A stretch of 64,000 bases of DNA from Entoloma clypeatum (Eukaryota > Basidiomycota > Agaricomycetes > Agaricales > Entolomataceae): positions 4,030,001-4,094,000 of the forward strand of contig OY751489.1 in the NCBI GenBank assembly GCA_963565915.1, given 5' to 3'. The translations under genes were made by a program, and so were the position numbers. Below the pieces are notes generated by a model, which made no database searches, was not told the DNA's origin, and saw only the letters and a program-made list of their open reading frames with translations. Shown here one piece after another: positions 1 through 10,365 of the stretch (the stretch's first letter is position 1; each line of letters begins with the position of its first letter).

Positions 1-56
1 TTACACATGGACAATTTGTCAACAGTTTTATAAATAAACATGTCCTTTTTGACTTA

Positions 57-890
57 CTAAGCTTTTGCAGGATTATCTTGAGTCAACCATTTGATGAGAT
101 ACCCTTTCCCCTTGAATATTACAACTGGAGGTAGTGCCGTTCCATCGGCACAGATTGTTAACAACACAGTAATTGTCTCGCAAATCCCGGCCTGCTGTTT
201 ATGCTGAATCTTCTTTCCCTTAGCACCTATAACTCGCTCATACCCTCCATCTATGATCAGCACAAAGCCTCCTTCATCCATTGCATAGGTGCATTCTGGG
301 GGAATTGGTCCTCCATTGTTGCCACATAATTGGACTTTTTCAACCATATTGAAGTATTGGGTGTTGGCATGTTCATTTACTGCCCGCCCATGTGCAGTAT
401 CCAGGGATTTTGCCATGTAGGTATGAAGCCGGTCTGAGTATTTCTCCATGAATCGGTAGGTCCATTTCTGGCCAACTCCCTCAATTGGGAAAGCTGAACC
501 CAATCATGCTCGCAGGATCTGATCAACGTGCTCTTTGAGCCATTGCTGGGTTAATGGATAGCCCCATTCTGCTGCCTCAATTGCAAATTTGATAATCTCC
601 TCAGCCTCGGCTTTTGTTATCCAACTTTTCTTGGCGTTGAACTCTGCTTTCGTACGACCACCATTTGCCAGGTTCCGAAGGGTGTTATGGTTGAGAGACA
701 CTTTCTGCTTCATTTCCTGGTAGTACTCCTGTTCCACATGTCGGAAAATAGTACGGAGGCCTGCACGTCTCCCTGGTCCAGTTCTAATGAGTTCCCGTTG
801 GTACAACCACACAGCATGGTCCATGACTTTGTTGTGGGTTTGATGCCCGAGTTGCAACTTTTTTGTTATAGTGAGAGCCTTAGTTGGCAT
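57..890 (-). pseudogene. pogo/Tigger-like DNA transposase, broken
   Basis: Two consecutive open stretches in one minus-strand frame (890-504 and 503-57) are separated by a single TGA at 504-506. The first 128 residues have the N-terminal helix-turn-helix character of CENP-B/pogo transposases (Lys- and Arg-rich, ending in LTQQWLKEHVDQILRA). The second part begins the DDE_1 catalytic domain, with the typical MDEGGF segment carrying the first catalytic Asp. The family binds terminal repeats and cuts and pastes DNA. The last visible codons run into a GTAAGT on the minus strand (57-52), so the TAG at 57-59 may be the start of an intron rather than a true stop. The rest of the DDE domain lies outside the window. 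The internal TGA makes this copy non-functional as read. Confidence 0.75.
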
Positions 891-1395
891 TGTGAGAGAC
901 AGGGAGTAGAGTGACGTAGTAGTGGGGAATGGGAAGTGGTGGATTCTGACAATTCAATTAGACTTTATTTACAGTTAGCTCCGAAACATGGGGTGTGATG
1001 GCTGTAATTGGGTTCCCCTGCCTCAGTGGTGCCACACCCTGCCTTCACTTCAATGACATATTTTATTGCATAGAGCATATTTACATTGCTTAGAACACAT
1101 GTGGTGAGCAGGAGGGCCACAGAACGCGAGGAAAAGCCAAGTGTACAAGTGAGTGGGGGTGTACACGTGACCTGTCTATTACTGTATATGTACAGTATAT
1201 GTAGACTAAAGTGGCTGTGGAAAGGAGGAAGTAAGGAAATTTTGTTTTTTGTGTTTGAGAAAACCCATGATGCACTGTTGCATCACGATTTTGACTATGT
1301 TTGATGTATAATTTTGGAATACAGGCTCACTACTATATATAGTTCATGTATCCAACTGTATATTTACTTCTTATAGGTTCCTACACATCTGCAGC
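891..1395. other. No gene seen; transposon flank
   Basis: Short AT-richer sequence upstream of the transposase reading frame. It probably includes the 5' untranslated part and terminal repeat of the pogo-like element, but I could not pair terminal inverted repeats because the other end is outside the window. No convincing ORF, RNA gene or intron-bearing gene was found. Confidence 0.4.
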
Positions 1396-1401
1396 CTGTG
1401 A

Positions 1402-2310
1402 TGCCACAGTTTGGGCATTGAGGCCTTGAGTTTCATTGCTTGGCATTGACTGCTGAGCACTCTCAGCAATTGCCGAAAGTTGAACCAATAATTTCAACAG
1501 GCAATGAATGTTCCCACAGTTTTTTTATCCCCCACCTCCGCTCCATCTGACCACCACTTCCATCCAACGGCCACCACTTGTGCCCAATGACTCAAGTACT
1601 CATGTCCAACATGCCAAATGGCCCCACCTAATGCCCAACGGTCCCCTCTAATGCCCAGCCACCCCTTTTTGCACCCAACAGCCTACTCTGGGCCTCGACT
1701 CATGCCCAATGCCCTTTACTCATGCCCAACACCCCCAACTCACACCCAACATGCCAAACGGCCACCTCTAATGCCCAGCTGCCTCTTTTTGCACCCAACG
1801 CCCTTTACTCGTGCTCAACACCCCTGACTCATGCCTAACATGCCAAACGGCCCCACCGAACACCCAACTGCCGTCTCTTGTGCCCAACAGCATCCACTTG
1901 TGCCCAACAGCCTCACCTCATGCCAGATGTGCCCAACAGCCTCCATTCTTGCCCCCCAACAGCCCCATTCTCATGCCCAATGCCATTCACTCGTGCCCAA
2001 TGCTGTCCACTCACACCCAATGGCACAGACTCATGCCCAACATGCCCAACACCCTTCATTCATGCCCAACGGCCACACCAACTGACATTACATACAACTC
2101 ATATATATATTTAGCCCCATGTATAATTAATCAAGTGACCAAACCAGTTCTGACTGGTGCAGACCAGTTTGGTCCACTGTCCATGGGTCCGATGGACCAG
2201 TCCAGTTTTTGGCCCTTTTGTCATATATGAAGACCGGTCTTGGTCTTGGTCTATGCCCCTTGGAGGCAAAAAACCGAACCAAACCAAACCCTCAAACACT
2301 AATCTCATGA
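1402..2310 (+). repeat. Composite repeat element, copy A (hairpin + minisatellite + ACCGGT-type module)
   Basis: Three modules occur in order. (1) 1402-1527 is imperfectly self-complementary, built around repeated GGCATTG and gcaatngccgaaa motifs and ending TTCCCACAGTTTT. (2) 1528-2085 is a CCCAACGGCC-type minisatellite. (3) 2130-2310 is full of GACCAGT/ACCGGT-like half-palindromes and ends in a purine/pyrimidine-skewed stretch GGCAAAAAACCGAACC followed by caaacactaat. The same three modules in the same order and orientation recur at 51072-51917, so this is one repeat family and not a chance mixture. No coding capacity is seen. Class unknown; a non-autonomous mobile element is my inference. 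Confidence 0.6.
1596..2085 (+). repeat. CCCAACGGCC minisatellite array A
   Basis: Degenerate tandem units of roughly 15-21 nt with core TGCCCAACGGCC followed by a short spacer such as CCTCTCATG. Between about 1660 and 1840 there is a higher-order period of roughly 115-120 nt: the block containing CCTTTTTGCACCCAAC and ACTCATGCCCAATGCC is repeated. All three plus frames stay open through it (Ser/Cys/Pro/Thr-rich peptides), which is a by-product of the unit and not evidence of a gene. Confidence 0.85.
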
Positions 2311-2515
2311 CCCTATTATTGCACAATAGGTTAGACTTTGCCCAAATCATTGCGGAAGAATCCACTTTGCCCTCGGTGTGCATTAAATTGATTCGGTTCT
2401 GTTACACTTTTTCACCCTCTTCCTATGCACCTTCATGCGACTCTTCGACCCTCGATTCCTATCTGACCCTGTTTCACTTAACTCCGATGATCCTGGGACA
2501 TGTGTCCCCTCTATC
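2311..2515. other. Unassigned flank between repeats
   Basis: About 200 nt of pyrimidine-rich plus-strand sequence between copy A of the composite repeat and the poly(T) that marks the end of the minus-strand LINE. No feature recognised; it is probably the target flank of the LINE insertion. Confidence 0.4.
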
Positions 2516-3538
2516 TTTTTTTTTTTTTTTTTTTTTTGGTGTCAACAATTTATATACCGGTACCCTGAGGGCAGTCCGGTCGCCTACTACTACAAGTCAG
2601 CAGTAAAGACTTTTAACGTGCGTGTGGGCTAGCACAGAAATGTCCAAAAAATAGAAAAGACGGTACAGTGATAAGATGCAATCAAGGGACTACAGAGGAG
2701 AGCATACACCAAAAGTAACACGATATGTAGAGAGAGACGACATACATGTAGCTGGATACTCCTTGAGGGGAGTATGACTTTAAGCATCCCCATGACCAGT
2801 TCACACCTCCCCATCATCACGGCCGCGGCCAGAGGCAGGAGCTTTCCAACAAGTACCGGTTTCCCCGGTCAAGGGACGTACATGGAGGTCGAGCCCAGAT
2901 GGCTCGCCCCTCGAATATCGGGCCATGATCCAGTCCCGGTCAAAATGGTGCTGCCAAAACTGGCAGTGTGGAGAGTTGGCAGCATGAGGTTTGCCGCAGT
3001 TCTTGCAATGAGCGTTGTGAGGACAAGGAGTCCCCTCGGCAGTAGGAGGAATGGGAGGGTTCGCATCAGGGCGTCCATTGCAGCAGGTGGCAAGAGAGCG
3101 ATGGTTTTCTTCGCGGTGAGGACCCCTACAAATGGGGCAGAATACACGCGTGGAGTTGCAGAAGTTCGTGTTATGTCCCCACGAACAGCAGCGGGTGCAG
3201 AGAGGCATACCAATCTTCATGGAGGCCTTTGGAAGAAGCAGACCATCGTCCCCAAGTTTAGGGAGCGGTTGGCGAATGTCTTCATCTGGGAGCCAGTTTG
3301 GGAGTCCCAGATGTCGAAATAGATGGTGCATGTGTCGGCGCGCCTGGAATCACGAACGATCCGGGGTGGAGCCGCAAGGCGAATACTGTCTTTGAAGACA
3401 GAAGAGTGGAGGGCGCTTTTAGCATCCTTGGAGGTGATAGGTCTGTCACCGCGGTAAAATGGGACACCTACAAGTTTACAGAATGAGCGGGATGAAGGCA
3501 CCTCGCAGTGGACTGTGGATCCTTCAGGAACGTGTCCC
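2516..3538 (-). mobile_element. LINE-like element, ORF1 part and 3' end with poly(A), lacking reverse transcriptase
   Basis: On the minus strand the element ends TATAAATTGTTGACACC followed by 22 A residues (poly(T) at 2516-2537 on plus). The same 3' end, TATAAATTGTTGACC plus poly(A), occurs at 17740-17782 on the other strand. Upstream lies an ORF1 with CCHC-type zinc knuckles, and only about 260 nt separate ORF1 from the tail, so there is no room for an ORF2 reverse transcriptase. A family-1 gypsy is inserted in ORF1 at 3539. The LINE sequence resumes after 9095, with GTCCC present on both sides. Confidence 0.7.
2801..3538 (-). pseudogene. LINE ORF1 (gag-like, zinc-knuckle) fragment with frameshift
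   Basis: The C-terminal 176-residue frame (3331-2801) contains three Cys/His clusters: CTRCCSWGHNTNFC, CPICRGPHREENHRSLATCC, and a CKNCGKPHAANSPHC-like cluster. This is the usual nucleic-acid-binding tail of fungal LINE ORF1 proteins. The preceding part, including TCTIYFDIWDSQTGSQ, lies in another frame (3538 to about 3230), so a one-base shift falls near 3225-3245. The protein start is on the far side of the gypsy insertion (9096 onward), where the frame reads ENVAKRGIVQVIALIEG but has stops further upstream. Nucleic-acid chaperone function is inferred from the family. Confidence 0.65.
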
Positions 3539-3980
3539 TGTAAGGGCGACCTTACGATCCAAGACTCAAACTCAGATACTTGCAAGGGAAATCCAAAGTT
3601 TAGATTGAGCAGTCTGATAAGTAATACAACACACACCTTGCAAGGGAGATCCAAAGAGAAAGTTCTAAGGATTCCCCTGCAAGCTAGCGAGATAAATAGT
3701 AAAATGAGATATGAAATAAGAGATAAAACAAGACACATGAATGATGAGCAATGATTGGGAGTAGCGATGAAGGATGAATGGAAACAAGATGAATGATAGT
3801 ACCTGCGATCCAACGTGCAGAGTAGCGGATGGGGGCGGAGTCGTTGAATGCGGAGAGGCGGATAAGATGTCGGAGACAGCGGAGACAGCGGATACGATTG
3901 GAGGATGTCGGAGATGGTGGAATAGAAAGGAAAGGAAGAAAGGAAAGGTAAAGTAAAAAGTGAAAGTGGTTGCCCTTACA
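3539..3980 (-). repeat. 3' LTR of gypsy-1
   Basis: This 442-bp LTR reads TGTAAGGGCAACC to GGTCGCCCTTACA on the element strand. A G-rich polypurine tract (AAGGGGGGGTGA on the minus strand, about 3981-3992) abuts it, as expected for plus-strand priming at the 3' LTR. Differences from the 5' LTR are few. The segment AGAACTTTCT (3657-3666, minus strand) is the predicted transcript 5' end that matches the primer site. Confidence 0.9.
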
Positions 3981-3991
3981 TCACCCCCCCT

Positions 3992-6900
3992 TCAAGGCAC
4001 GGCGTCTCGACGTGTCAGGCGAAACGAGTCGAATATCGTGGCGGCGATCCGCCACGGAGCTCCCGGATGGCGTCCGTAGAAGTCGTGGACTAGGCGCGGA
4101 GCGTGGACATTGTCTTCTGCTTCCCAGGAATTCTCTTCATAGCCATATCCCTTCCATTTGACCAAGAATTGAAGCTTGCCTCGATGCAGTCGGCTGTCCA
4201 GGAGGTTTTCAACATCATACTCCAATTCTTCTCCGACTACCGTCGGAGGCGGAGGAGAGCGGACTTGGCGTTGGAAAGGGTCGTCGGGAACTAGTGAAAG
4301 TTTGACGACATGGAATACTGGGTGAACGCAGGACATGGAAGGGGGAAGGCAAAGTTCGTAGGCATGTGTTCTGACAGGTCGGACCACTGGGAAAGGGCCT
4401 ACGTATCAATGTGCAAGTTTTTTTGTAGTCGGGTGGTTTTGAGGTCTGATGAGTCTAAAAAGACCTTGTCCCCCGGGTGGAATGTTGGAGTGGTGCTCCG
4501 ATGCTGGTTGTAGTATCGCGCCATGTCGTCTTTTGCCTTTGTCAGTGCTGCGCAAGCCTCCTCTAGAGCGGACTTCATCCGCTGGCTGAAATCTGCTACT
4601 GCCTCGATCTCCGTCCGCTTCTCGCGAGGTTCGAATCCCATGCGCGGATGGCGGCCGGTGTCAATGTAGAATGGAGTTTGATGTGTCGATGTGTGAACAT
4701 GGTTGTTGTATGCAAATTCCGCCATCGGAAGCCATTCGTCCCAATCGTCTTGACGTTCATTGACGAATAGGCGAAGGTATTGTTCCAATCCTTGATTGAC
4801 CTGCTCCGTCTGTCCATCCGACTGCGGATGGTAGGCTGTCGAGGCAGCAACTTTAATGTTAAGCAGCCTGTATAGTTCGCGCATGAACTTAGCGACAAAC
4901 TGTGGTCCTCGGTCGGAGACAATGGCCTCCGGTAGTCCGTGGAGTTTCCAGACATTTTGAACATAGGAGCGTGCATTCCCGAGTGCGGAGATGTCGGAGT
5001 GCGTCGGGATGAAGTGTCCCCACTTCCCTACTGAGTCCACTATGACCATGATAGCGTCGTAGCCGTGGGCTTCTGGTAGTTCAGTAATGAAGTCAACACT
5101 GGTTACTTGCCATCGCTCCGTGGGGACCGGTAGCGGATTGAGCTCTCCGGAGGGTGGAGTGCGTCGGACCTTGGTGCGGAGGCATGGGTCGCATGTCTTG
5201 CAATATTGACCTATTAAACGAGACATGTGTGGCCACCAGTAATTGCGCGACACCAGTTCCAAGGTTTTCCACCATCCAGGATGTCTGGCCACCGGAGTGT
5301 CATGGTGTTGTGTGAGGATCCGATGATGCAGTTGGGGATTGTTAGGAACATAGATACGATCCCTGAAGTAGAGCAAACCTTCCGCTTGCCTCCACTCCGC
5401 ACTACGGACAGATCCCGCTCCGACGGTTGGAAGGGATTTGACGACCTCCGCCACACTATCCTCCAGTAACCCCTCTCGGATTCCCTGTCGGACCTGGCGG
5501 AGGACGTCGCGTTCTTCCCCTTGAACAGTTACCCCATGCATTGCTCGCACTGCAAACAATTCTGGTCAAAGAAGGATGATGTTTTTGTTGTCCCACGATC
5601 CGTCTCCGTGGTCCGCTCGTCGGGACAAAGCGTCGGACTTGCCCATTGACTTGCCAGGTCGATGGTTCATTTTGAAATCGAAACGAGCGAGGTATAAGGA
5701 CCATCTAGCCTGTCGTCGATTTAGTTTTTGAGCTGTCATGAAATACTCAAGGTTTTTGTGGTCCGTCCAAATCTCCACTGTCTTCTCCGCTCCTTCAAGG
5801 AAGTGCCTCCACTCCTACAATGCGCGGACCACCGCCAACATCTCCTTGTCGTAGATCTTGTAGTTGCGTTCCACCGGACTTAGGCTTTTGGAATAGAATG
5901 CGACAGGATGCCACTTACCGTCCTCTGTTGGTTGGGACAGTACTGCTCCGGTTGCAAAGTCCGAGCTATCTGCTTCTATCCACCACTCCTTTCCATGATC
6001 AGCTAAGACCAGGATCGGAGCGGATGTAATCCTCCGCTTCAACTCCGCAAATGCGGACACTTCTCCCTCCCTCCAAGACCAGAGGTGCCCTTTCTTCGTG
6101 AGCTCGAAAAGAGGGCGCGCGATGTCCGAAAACCCTTCAATAAAACGGCGATAGAAGTTAGTGAATCCCAGAAAGGACTGTACTTCTCGGACGTTTGTCG
6201 GAGCAGGCCACTCCGCGACCCCCGCTACCTTCACCGGATCCATCTCTACATGTCCTTGTTCAATAATAAGGCCTAGGTATTCAATGCGCGTTTGTTCAAA
6301 CTCGCATTTCTCTGGTTTTAGATAGACTTTGTGTTCGTGAAGTCGTTCCAGTATGATCCGTGTGACTCTTCGATGCTCCGCAAGGGTCTCCGTGAAGATG
6401 AGTATGTCGTCGAGGTAAACACAGACTACACCTTCAGTCATAAGGTCCTGAAAGATCTTGTTCATCATAGTCTGGAATGTGGATGGACTATTAGTGAGGC
6501 CGAAGAACATCACCAATGGTTCATAGAGTCCGCGATTGGTCCGAAAAGCGGCCTTCCACTCGTCTCTGGGTTTTATCCACACATTGTTGTAGCCCCAGCG
6601 GATGTCGAGCTTGGTGAAGTATTGAGCACGTTGAAGTTTATTGATCAGTTCGGATATGAGCGGAAGCGGATACTTGTTTTTGATAGTTTTGGAATTGAGT
6701 GACCGGTAGTCTTGTACAAGACGAAGCGAGCCATCCTTCTTCTTGATGTAGAATACCGGAGATGCCATCGGAGACTTGGAAGGGCGGATCCGACCAGTTG
6801 CAAGGTTTTCCTCCAAAAACGCGTCGAGTTCCTTCTGTTCGTTCGGAGCAAGCGGATATACCTTACACCCCGCCGGAGAGGCGTCCGGAACAAGTTCAAT

Positions 6901-7504
6901 GGCGTGGTCCCAAGTCTGCTCTTCCGGTAAGGTGTCGAAAGAGGTCTTTGAGAATACGTCTTCAAAGTCAAACAAGTGGTCCAGTACAGAGTCGCGGAAA
7001 GATTTAGGTTTTTGGTTACTGAGGAAGGCCTCCGATAGACGTTGCAAGATATTGGATGAAGCGCGAATGAACTCCGCCTCCGCGGGTACTGTTCCGACAA
7101 AAAGGCAGTCTCCCTCCTCAAACTCATCCTCTTCCTCATTGTCTTCCGCTAACTCCTCCGCTTCTTCTCCTTCTGTGACATCCTCCACCCATGGGCCGCG
7201 TGGAGAGGCGGATGGGATTTGCAGAGTTGGGTGCGACTATGGGATCGTTTGCAGGCTTAGAGATGGAGGGTATAGGATCATATTGTTCCATAAATAAGGC
7301 AGCATAACGATTTTTAGCAGACAACGAGGGCGCACTGTTCACTCGCTGTGGGGAGGAAAATCCTCCTGTCCTCCCCCTGACTCTGCAGACTCCGTGGGCG
7401 GAACGGAGTTGCCTTCCGCTGCGTCCTTGACCACGAGTTGTTCCATAACAAACTCGTCCTGCTCCTCCATTGTCCTGAAGCGAACATCGAAGCGAAGGGG
7501 GCAT
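3992..7504 (-). pseudogene. gypsy-1 pol (RT, RNase H, integrase, chromodomain), disrupted
   Basis: Reading downward: a pol start overlaps the gag end (7504-7314). A deletion at about 7200 removes the protease. The RT/RNase H frame 7188-5815 has the active-site motif VYLDD and the TDHKNLEYF region, with a stop at 5815-5817. The RNase H tail is at 5778-5566, with a stop at 5563-5565. Integrase 5559-4399 has an H-H-C-C zinc site (HHRILTQHH, CKTCDPC), catalytic SVDFITELP, SDRGPQF and a Glu further on. A frameshift falls near 4420. The C-terminal frame 4387-3992 contains a chromodomain (YDVENLLDSRLHRGK, KWKGYGYEENSWE). Chromodomains direct such elements to heterochromatin, which is family knowledge. 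No active polyprotein is possible from this copy. Confidence 0.85.
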
Positions 7505-8493
7505 TCACGACTAAAGTGACCTGTTTTGTTACATCTGAAGCATGCATTGGCATTCTTGCCTTTGACGCGTGAAGTATCAATGTCCATTGCATTGGGGTCC
7601 CTTGTCGGCGGAGCGGATGCGGATGCGAGCGGAGCTGTGCGTGGAGTGAATGGAATGTAGGGGCGAGGGAATACTGAGGTGCCAGGTACTCTTGGTCCGA
7701 CAACATTGCGGAAGGCAGAGGTGTGGGTCGGAGCAGTGGCTTTGAAGGCTTTGTTGGCAATCCTATTGTCGTCATTGACTCGTGCTGCAGAGTACCACTC
7801 ATCGGGGTTGTCATCCGCAGGTCGTCCGTGGGTCAGGGTGGCAATCTCGTTCTGAATGTCGGAACGGAGACCATGGCGGAATTTGAGTACGATGTTGGTA
7901 TCCTCCTGATAGCCCGCTTTGTCAATGTAGTCTTTGAATTCGTCAATATAGGTCTCGACATCCCGTTGACCTTGATAACAGGATTCTCCTTCAAGGATCA
8001 GTCTCGCGTCCTGTTCCTCATTCTTCGGAGTGAACTCCGCTGTAAAGACTGCACAGAAGTCCACCCAAGTCCGATAAGGTGGAGCACCGGTCCTCCGCTC
8101 CTGTCGGATAATGTGATCCGCAAAGCGTGCTGCGCGTCCACTCTTCATGAAAGATAAGGCCCAATAAATTGTAGCATGGTCGTCTGCGAACTGTTCCAGA
8201 GCCAGCCCCATAAACAATTCACAGGAGTTTAGAAAGGTCCAGCCATTTGCGCGTGATCCGTCGAAGTCCGACGGATTGGCAGGTTTTGCTCAATGCACAC
8301 CTGGATTGGCCAGAGCAAGTGGAGCAGGTATAATAGCGGGTGCGGGAGCAGGTGGGATAGGTGGCGGCGCTGGGGCAGGAATTGCGTTGAAGGCGAGGAG
8401 GAGTTGGTCAAGTTGAGTTGAGATATCAGCGAGAGTTTGACGTTGTCCCTGGAACTCGTGCTCGAGCTGTTCAAGGCGATTGGGGTCGTCCAT
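7339..8493 (-). pseudogene. gypsy-1 gag with in-frame TGA
   Basis: The first ATG of the gag frame is at 8493 (MDDPNRLEQLEHEFQ). A TGA at 8290-8292 interrupts it, and the long remaining frame (8217-7339) encodes a retrotransposon gag with one CCHC zinc knuckle, CFRCNKTGHFSREC. It ends in FPPHSE and overlaps the pol frame, consistent with ribosomal frameshifting. In the related gag at 52.8 kb the position is Arg-Arg (cgtcgg). Here it reads His-stop (cattga), which fits C-to-T changes at two neighbouring CpG sites. The same TGA is present in the second long copy at 29420-29422. Confidence 0.85.
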
Positions 8494-8642
8494 TACTATG
8501 CGCGGAGCAGAATCACCAGTTACGGAGAGGTAGTTAGAAGAACTGGAAGGGGTGTGAGATGTATCGGAGTCGGATGTGGACAAAGCTGCTCTGAAGCGCG
8601 GAATTGTGACAACGATGCAATCAGACCCGGTCCAATTAGAAG

Positions 8643-8652
8643 AGAACTTTCT
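8643..8652 (-). promoter_or_regulatory. Self-priming site of gypsy-1 (PBS)
   Basis: On the element strand the ten bases AGAAAGTTCT begin 2 nt after the 5' LTR. They are the exact reverse complement of AGAACTTTCT inside the LTR (8773-8782), at the predicted start of the RNA. This is the arrangement known from Tf1/sushi-type elements, whose RNA folds back to prime its own cDNA instead of using a tRNA. Confidence 0.65.
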
Positions 8653-8654
8653 AC

Positions 8655-9095
8655 TGTAAGGGCGACCTTACGATCCAAGACTCAAACTCAGATACTTGCA
8701 AGGGAGATCCAAAGTTTAAATTGAGCAGTCTGATAAGTAATACAACACACACCTTGCAAGGGAGATCCAAAGAGAAAGTTCTAAGGATTCCCCTGCAAGC
8801 TAGCGAGATAAATAGTAAAATGAGATATGAAATAAGAGATAAAACAAGACACATGAATGATGAGCAATGATTGGGAGTAGCGATGAAGGATGAATGGAAA
8901 CAAGATGAATGATAGTACCTGCGATCCAACGTGCAGAGTAGCGGATGGGGGCGGAGTCGTTGAATGCGGAGAGGCGGATAAGATGTCGGAGACAGCGAGA
9001 CAGCAGATACGATCGGAGGACGTCGGAGATGGTGGAATAGAAAGGAAAGGAAGAAAGGAAAGGTAAAGTAATAAGTGAAAGTGGTTGCCCTTACA
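8655..9095 (-). repeat. 5' LTR of gypsy-1
   Basis: A 441-bp LTR with ends TGTAAGGGCAACC and GGTCGCCCTTACA on the minus strand. It is followed on the outside by the target duplication GTCCC (9096-9100) and then by the interrupted LINE ORF1. A TATTTAT promoter-like box lies 32 nt upstream of the AGAACTTTCT transcript-start segment in this family. Confidence 0.9.
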
Positions 9096-9100
9096 GTCCC

Positions 9101-10085
9101 CTCTATCAGCGCTATGACTTGGACAATTCCCCTTTTAGCCACATTTTCACTTGTTATCTCTGACTCATGGCCTCAAGGCCTTATCTCTGACTCCTATGCC
9201 ACAACCCCCTTGAAACATTTATTGGCTTCTTTAGCTCCTGCGCAGCATCTACTTATTTATAGCCATAGGATAATGTATATAAGACTTGTAACCTTAGAGT
9301 AGAGGTCCTCAGCTTGACCTAGGCAATTAACGCTTACCTGTCTTATCTGGAATGCTCTCAAACTAAGTGCCTTGCAAGGACTTAGCTCTGCTATACCAAA
9401 CCGAGTCGTCCTCTTGAGGAGCTCATTGATTGACCAAGTTGACCTATTGAGGGACTTGTTGTGGAACCAGTTCGAACCCACATGATCCAATCCTTGGACT
9501 TGCTGTTGTAGGCTACCGCCGTAACAGGTTCATAGCATGTCTTTGACTTTGCCCAGCGCCATACTGATCAAACAGGCAAAGCTTGCTGCACCCCCTGCGA
9601 AAGCCAAGGATGAATGGTATGTTGTTTTTCTCTTGCTCATGCTCTACGAGTCTAGAGTTAATGTGCAAACCCCCTTCTAATGAAGCGTAAGGTGCCTGTC
9701 TTGGTGATCTCCAGTGATGATTCTGTCAAGTGAGTGATCTTTTTGCCGATAACCTTCCCTCGGACCTGTCTTACTCTGATTCAGTGAGGGGTCATCTTCA
9801 CTGTTCCTGAAGAAAAAGATGCACAAAGCAAGTCCCAGAAAACCTCTCTTCAGCTCCCCTTCCCCTGTTTTGGTGGCATGTGAGTGTGAAACTACTTCCA
9901 AGAAGTCCTTGGCTATTGGTGATGTCACCTTGTATGTCTTCACTCAATCATCCTCCCTTCTCATCATCCTCTCATTTCTGCCATCCCCTGGCAGACACCC
10001 CAACAGATCATCTGTTGTAAATACTCCAACGTACGTTCAATGTCGTGTTGTTCAATTCAATCCTTTGTCTTGATACTGACTATAT
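9101..10085. other. LINE remnant, then sequence with weak exon-like ORFs
   Basis: 9101-9240 continues the LINE ORF1 interrupted by gypsy-1, on the minus strand. From 9538 on the plus strand, an ATG opens a short frame (MSLTLPSAILIKQAKLAAPP) ending at a GTATGT donor-like site at 9619. A second short open piece (KRKVPVLVISSDDSVK) ends in GTGAGT near 9735. They could be exons of a gene fragment, but I could not join them in frame and recognise no family. Confidence 0.3.
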
Positions 10086-10089
10086 ACTT

Positions 10090-10365
10090 CTAAAGTCCCA
10101 GCACATCATGAGCAACTGGATTCAATGTTCCAGACATTGAATAGCTCTGAACAGGGGTATAAAGGATGGGTATCGATGGCATAGCACCACGAAGTGGTGC
10201 ATATGTATTAAGATTATAATAGAGTTGCTGAACAGCATTTAGCGATGCAGCAAACCGTTGTGCAAGACCGCTATTGAACATAGCAATCCGCTGGTTGTGC
10301 TTGGCCATTTCACTTTGCATGAGCATGCTGACTGCAAGGGTTTGTATCGCTTCTTGGTGCGACAC
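10090..10365 (-). CDS. Short orphan ORF, possibly the start of a retroelement gag
   Basis: This frame runs from a TAA just upstream of about 10390 and encodes a 91-residue helical, Gln/Ala/Asn-rich peptide (MAKHNQRIAMFNSGLAQRFAAS). No family is recognised. It sits about 600 nt downstream of an LTR-like end and a possible primer site (TTGGTAGC near 10957 on the minus strand), so it could be the N-terminus of a gag. No start ATG is evident at the listed start (GTG). Low confidence. Confidence 0.25.
   Translation of the reverse strand: MSHQEAIQTLAVSMLMQSEMAKHNQRIAMFNSGLAQRFAASLNAVQQLYYNLNTYAPLRGAMPSIPILYTPVQSYSMSGTLNPVAHDVLGL

Larger units (their letters stand above)
3539..9095 (-). mobile_element. 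Full-length family-1 Ty3/gypsy chromovirus (gypsy-1)
   Basis: LTRs at 3539-3980 and 8655-9095 start TGTAAGGGC and end GCCCTTACA. The insertion is flanked by the 5-bp direct repeat GTCCC (3534-3538 and 9096-9100). Coding order on the minus strand is gag, reverse transcriptase, RNase H, integrase and chromodomain, which is the Ty3/gypsy chromovirus order. The protease segment is missing: compared with the related copy at 24788-30207, about 560 nt are deleted at about 7200. It is also broken by a gag TGA, stops at 5815 and 5563, and a frameshift near 4420. An intact target duplication with decayed genes suggests an old but unrearranged insertion. Confidence 0.9.

Noticed and set aside
1618..2230. 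Overlapping plus-strand ORFs rich in Ser, Cys, Pro and Thr
   Set aside because: They are translations of the CCCAACGGCC minisatellite in three frames; the same peptides appear at 37.5, 49.2 and 51.4 kb.
3500..3813. Conserved minus-strand ORF with YYHSSCFHSSF found in every family-1 LTR
   Set aside because: Present only because the LTR is repeated; many in-frame differences and no domain. It lies over LTR promoter sequence.
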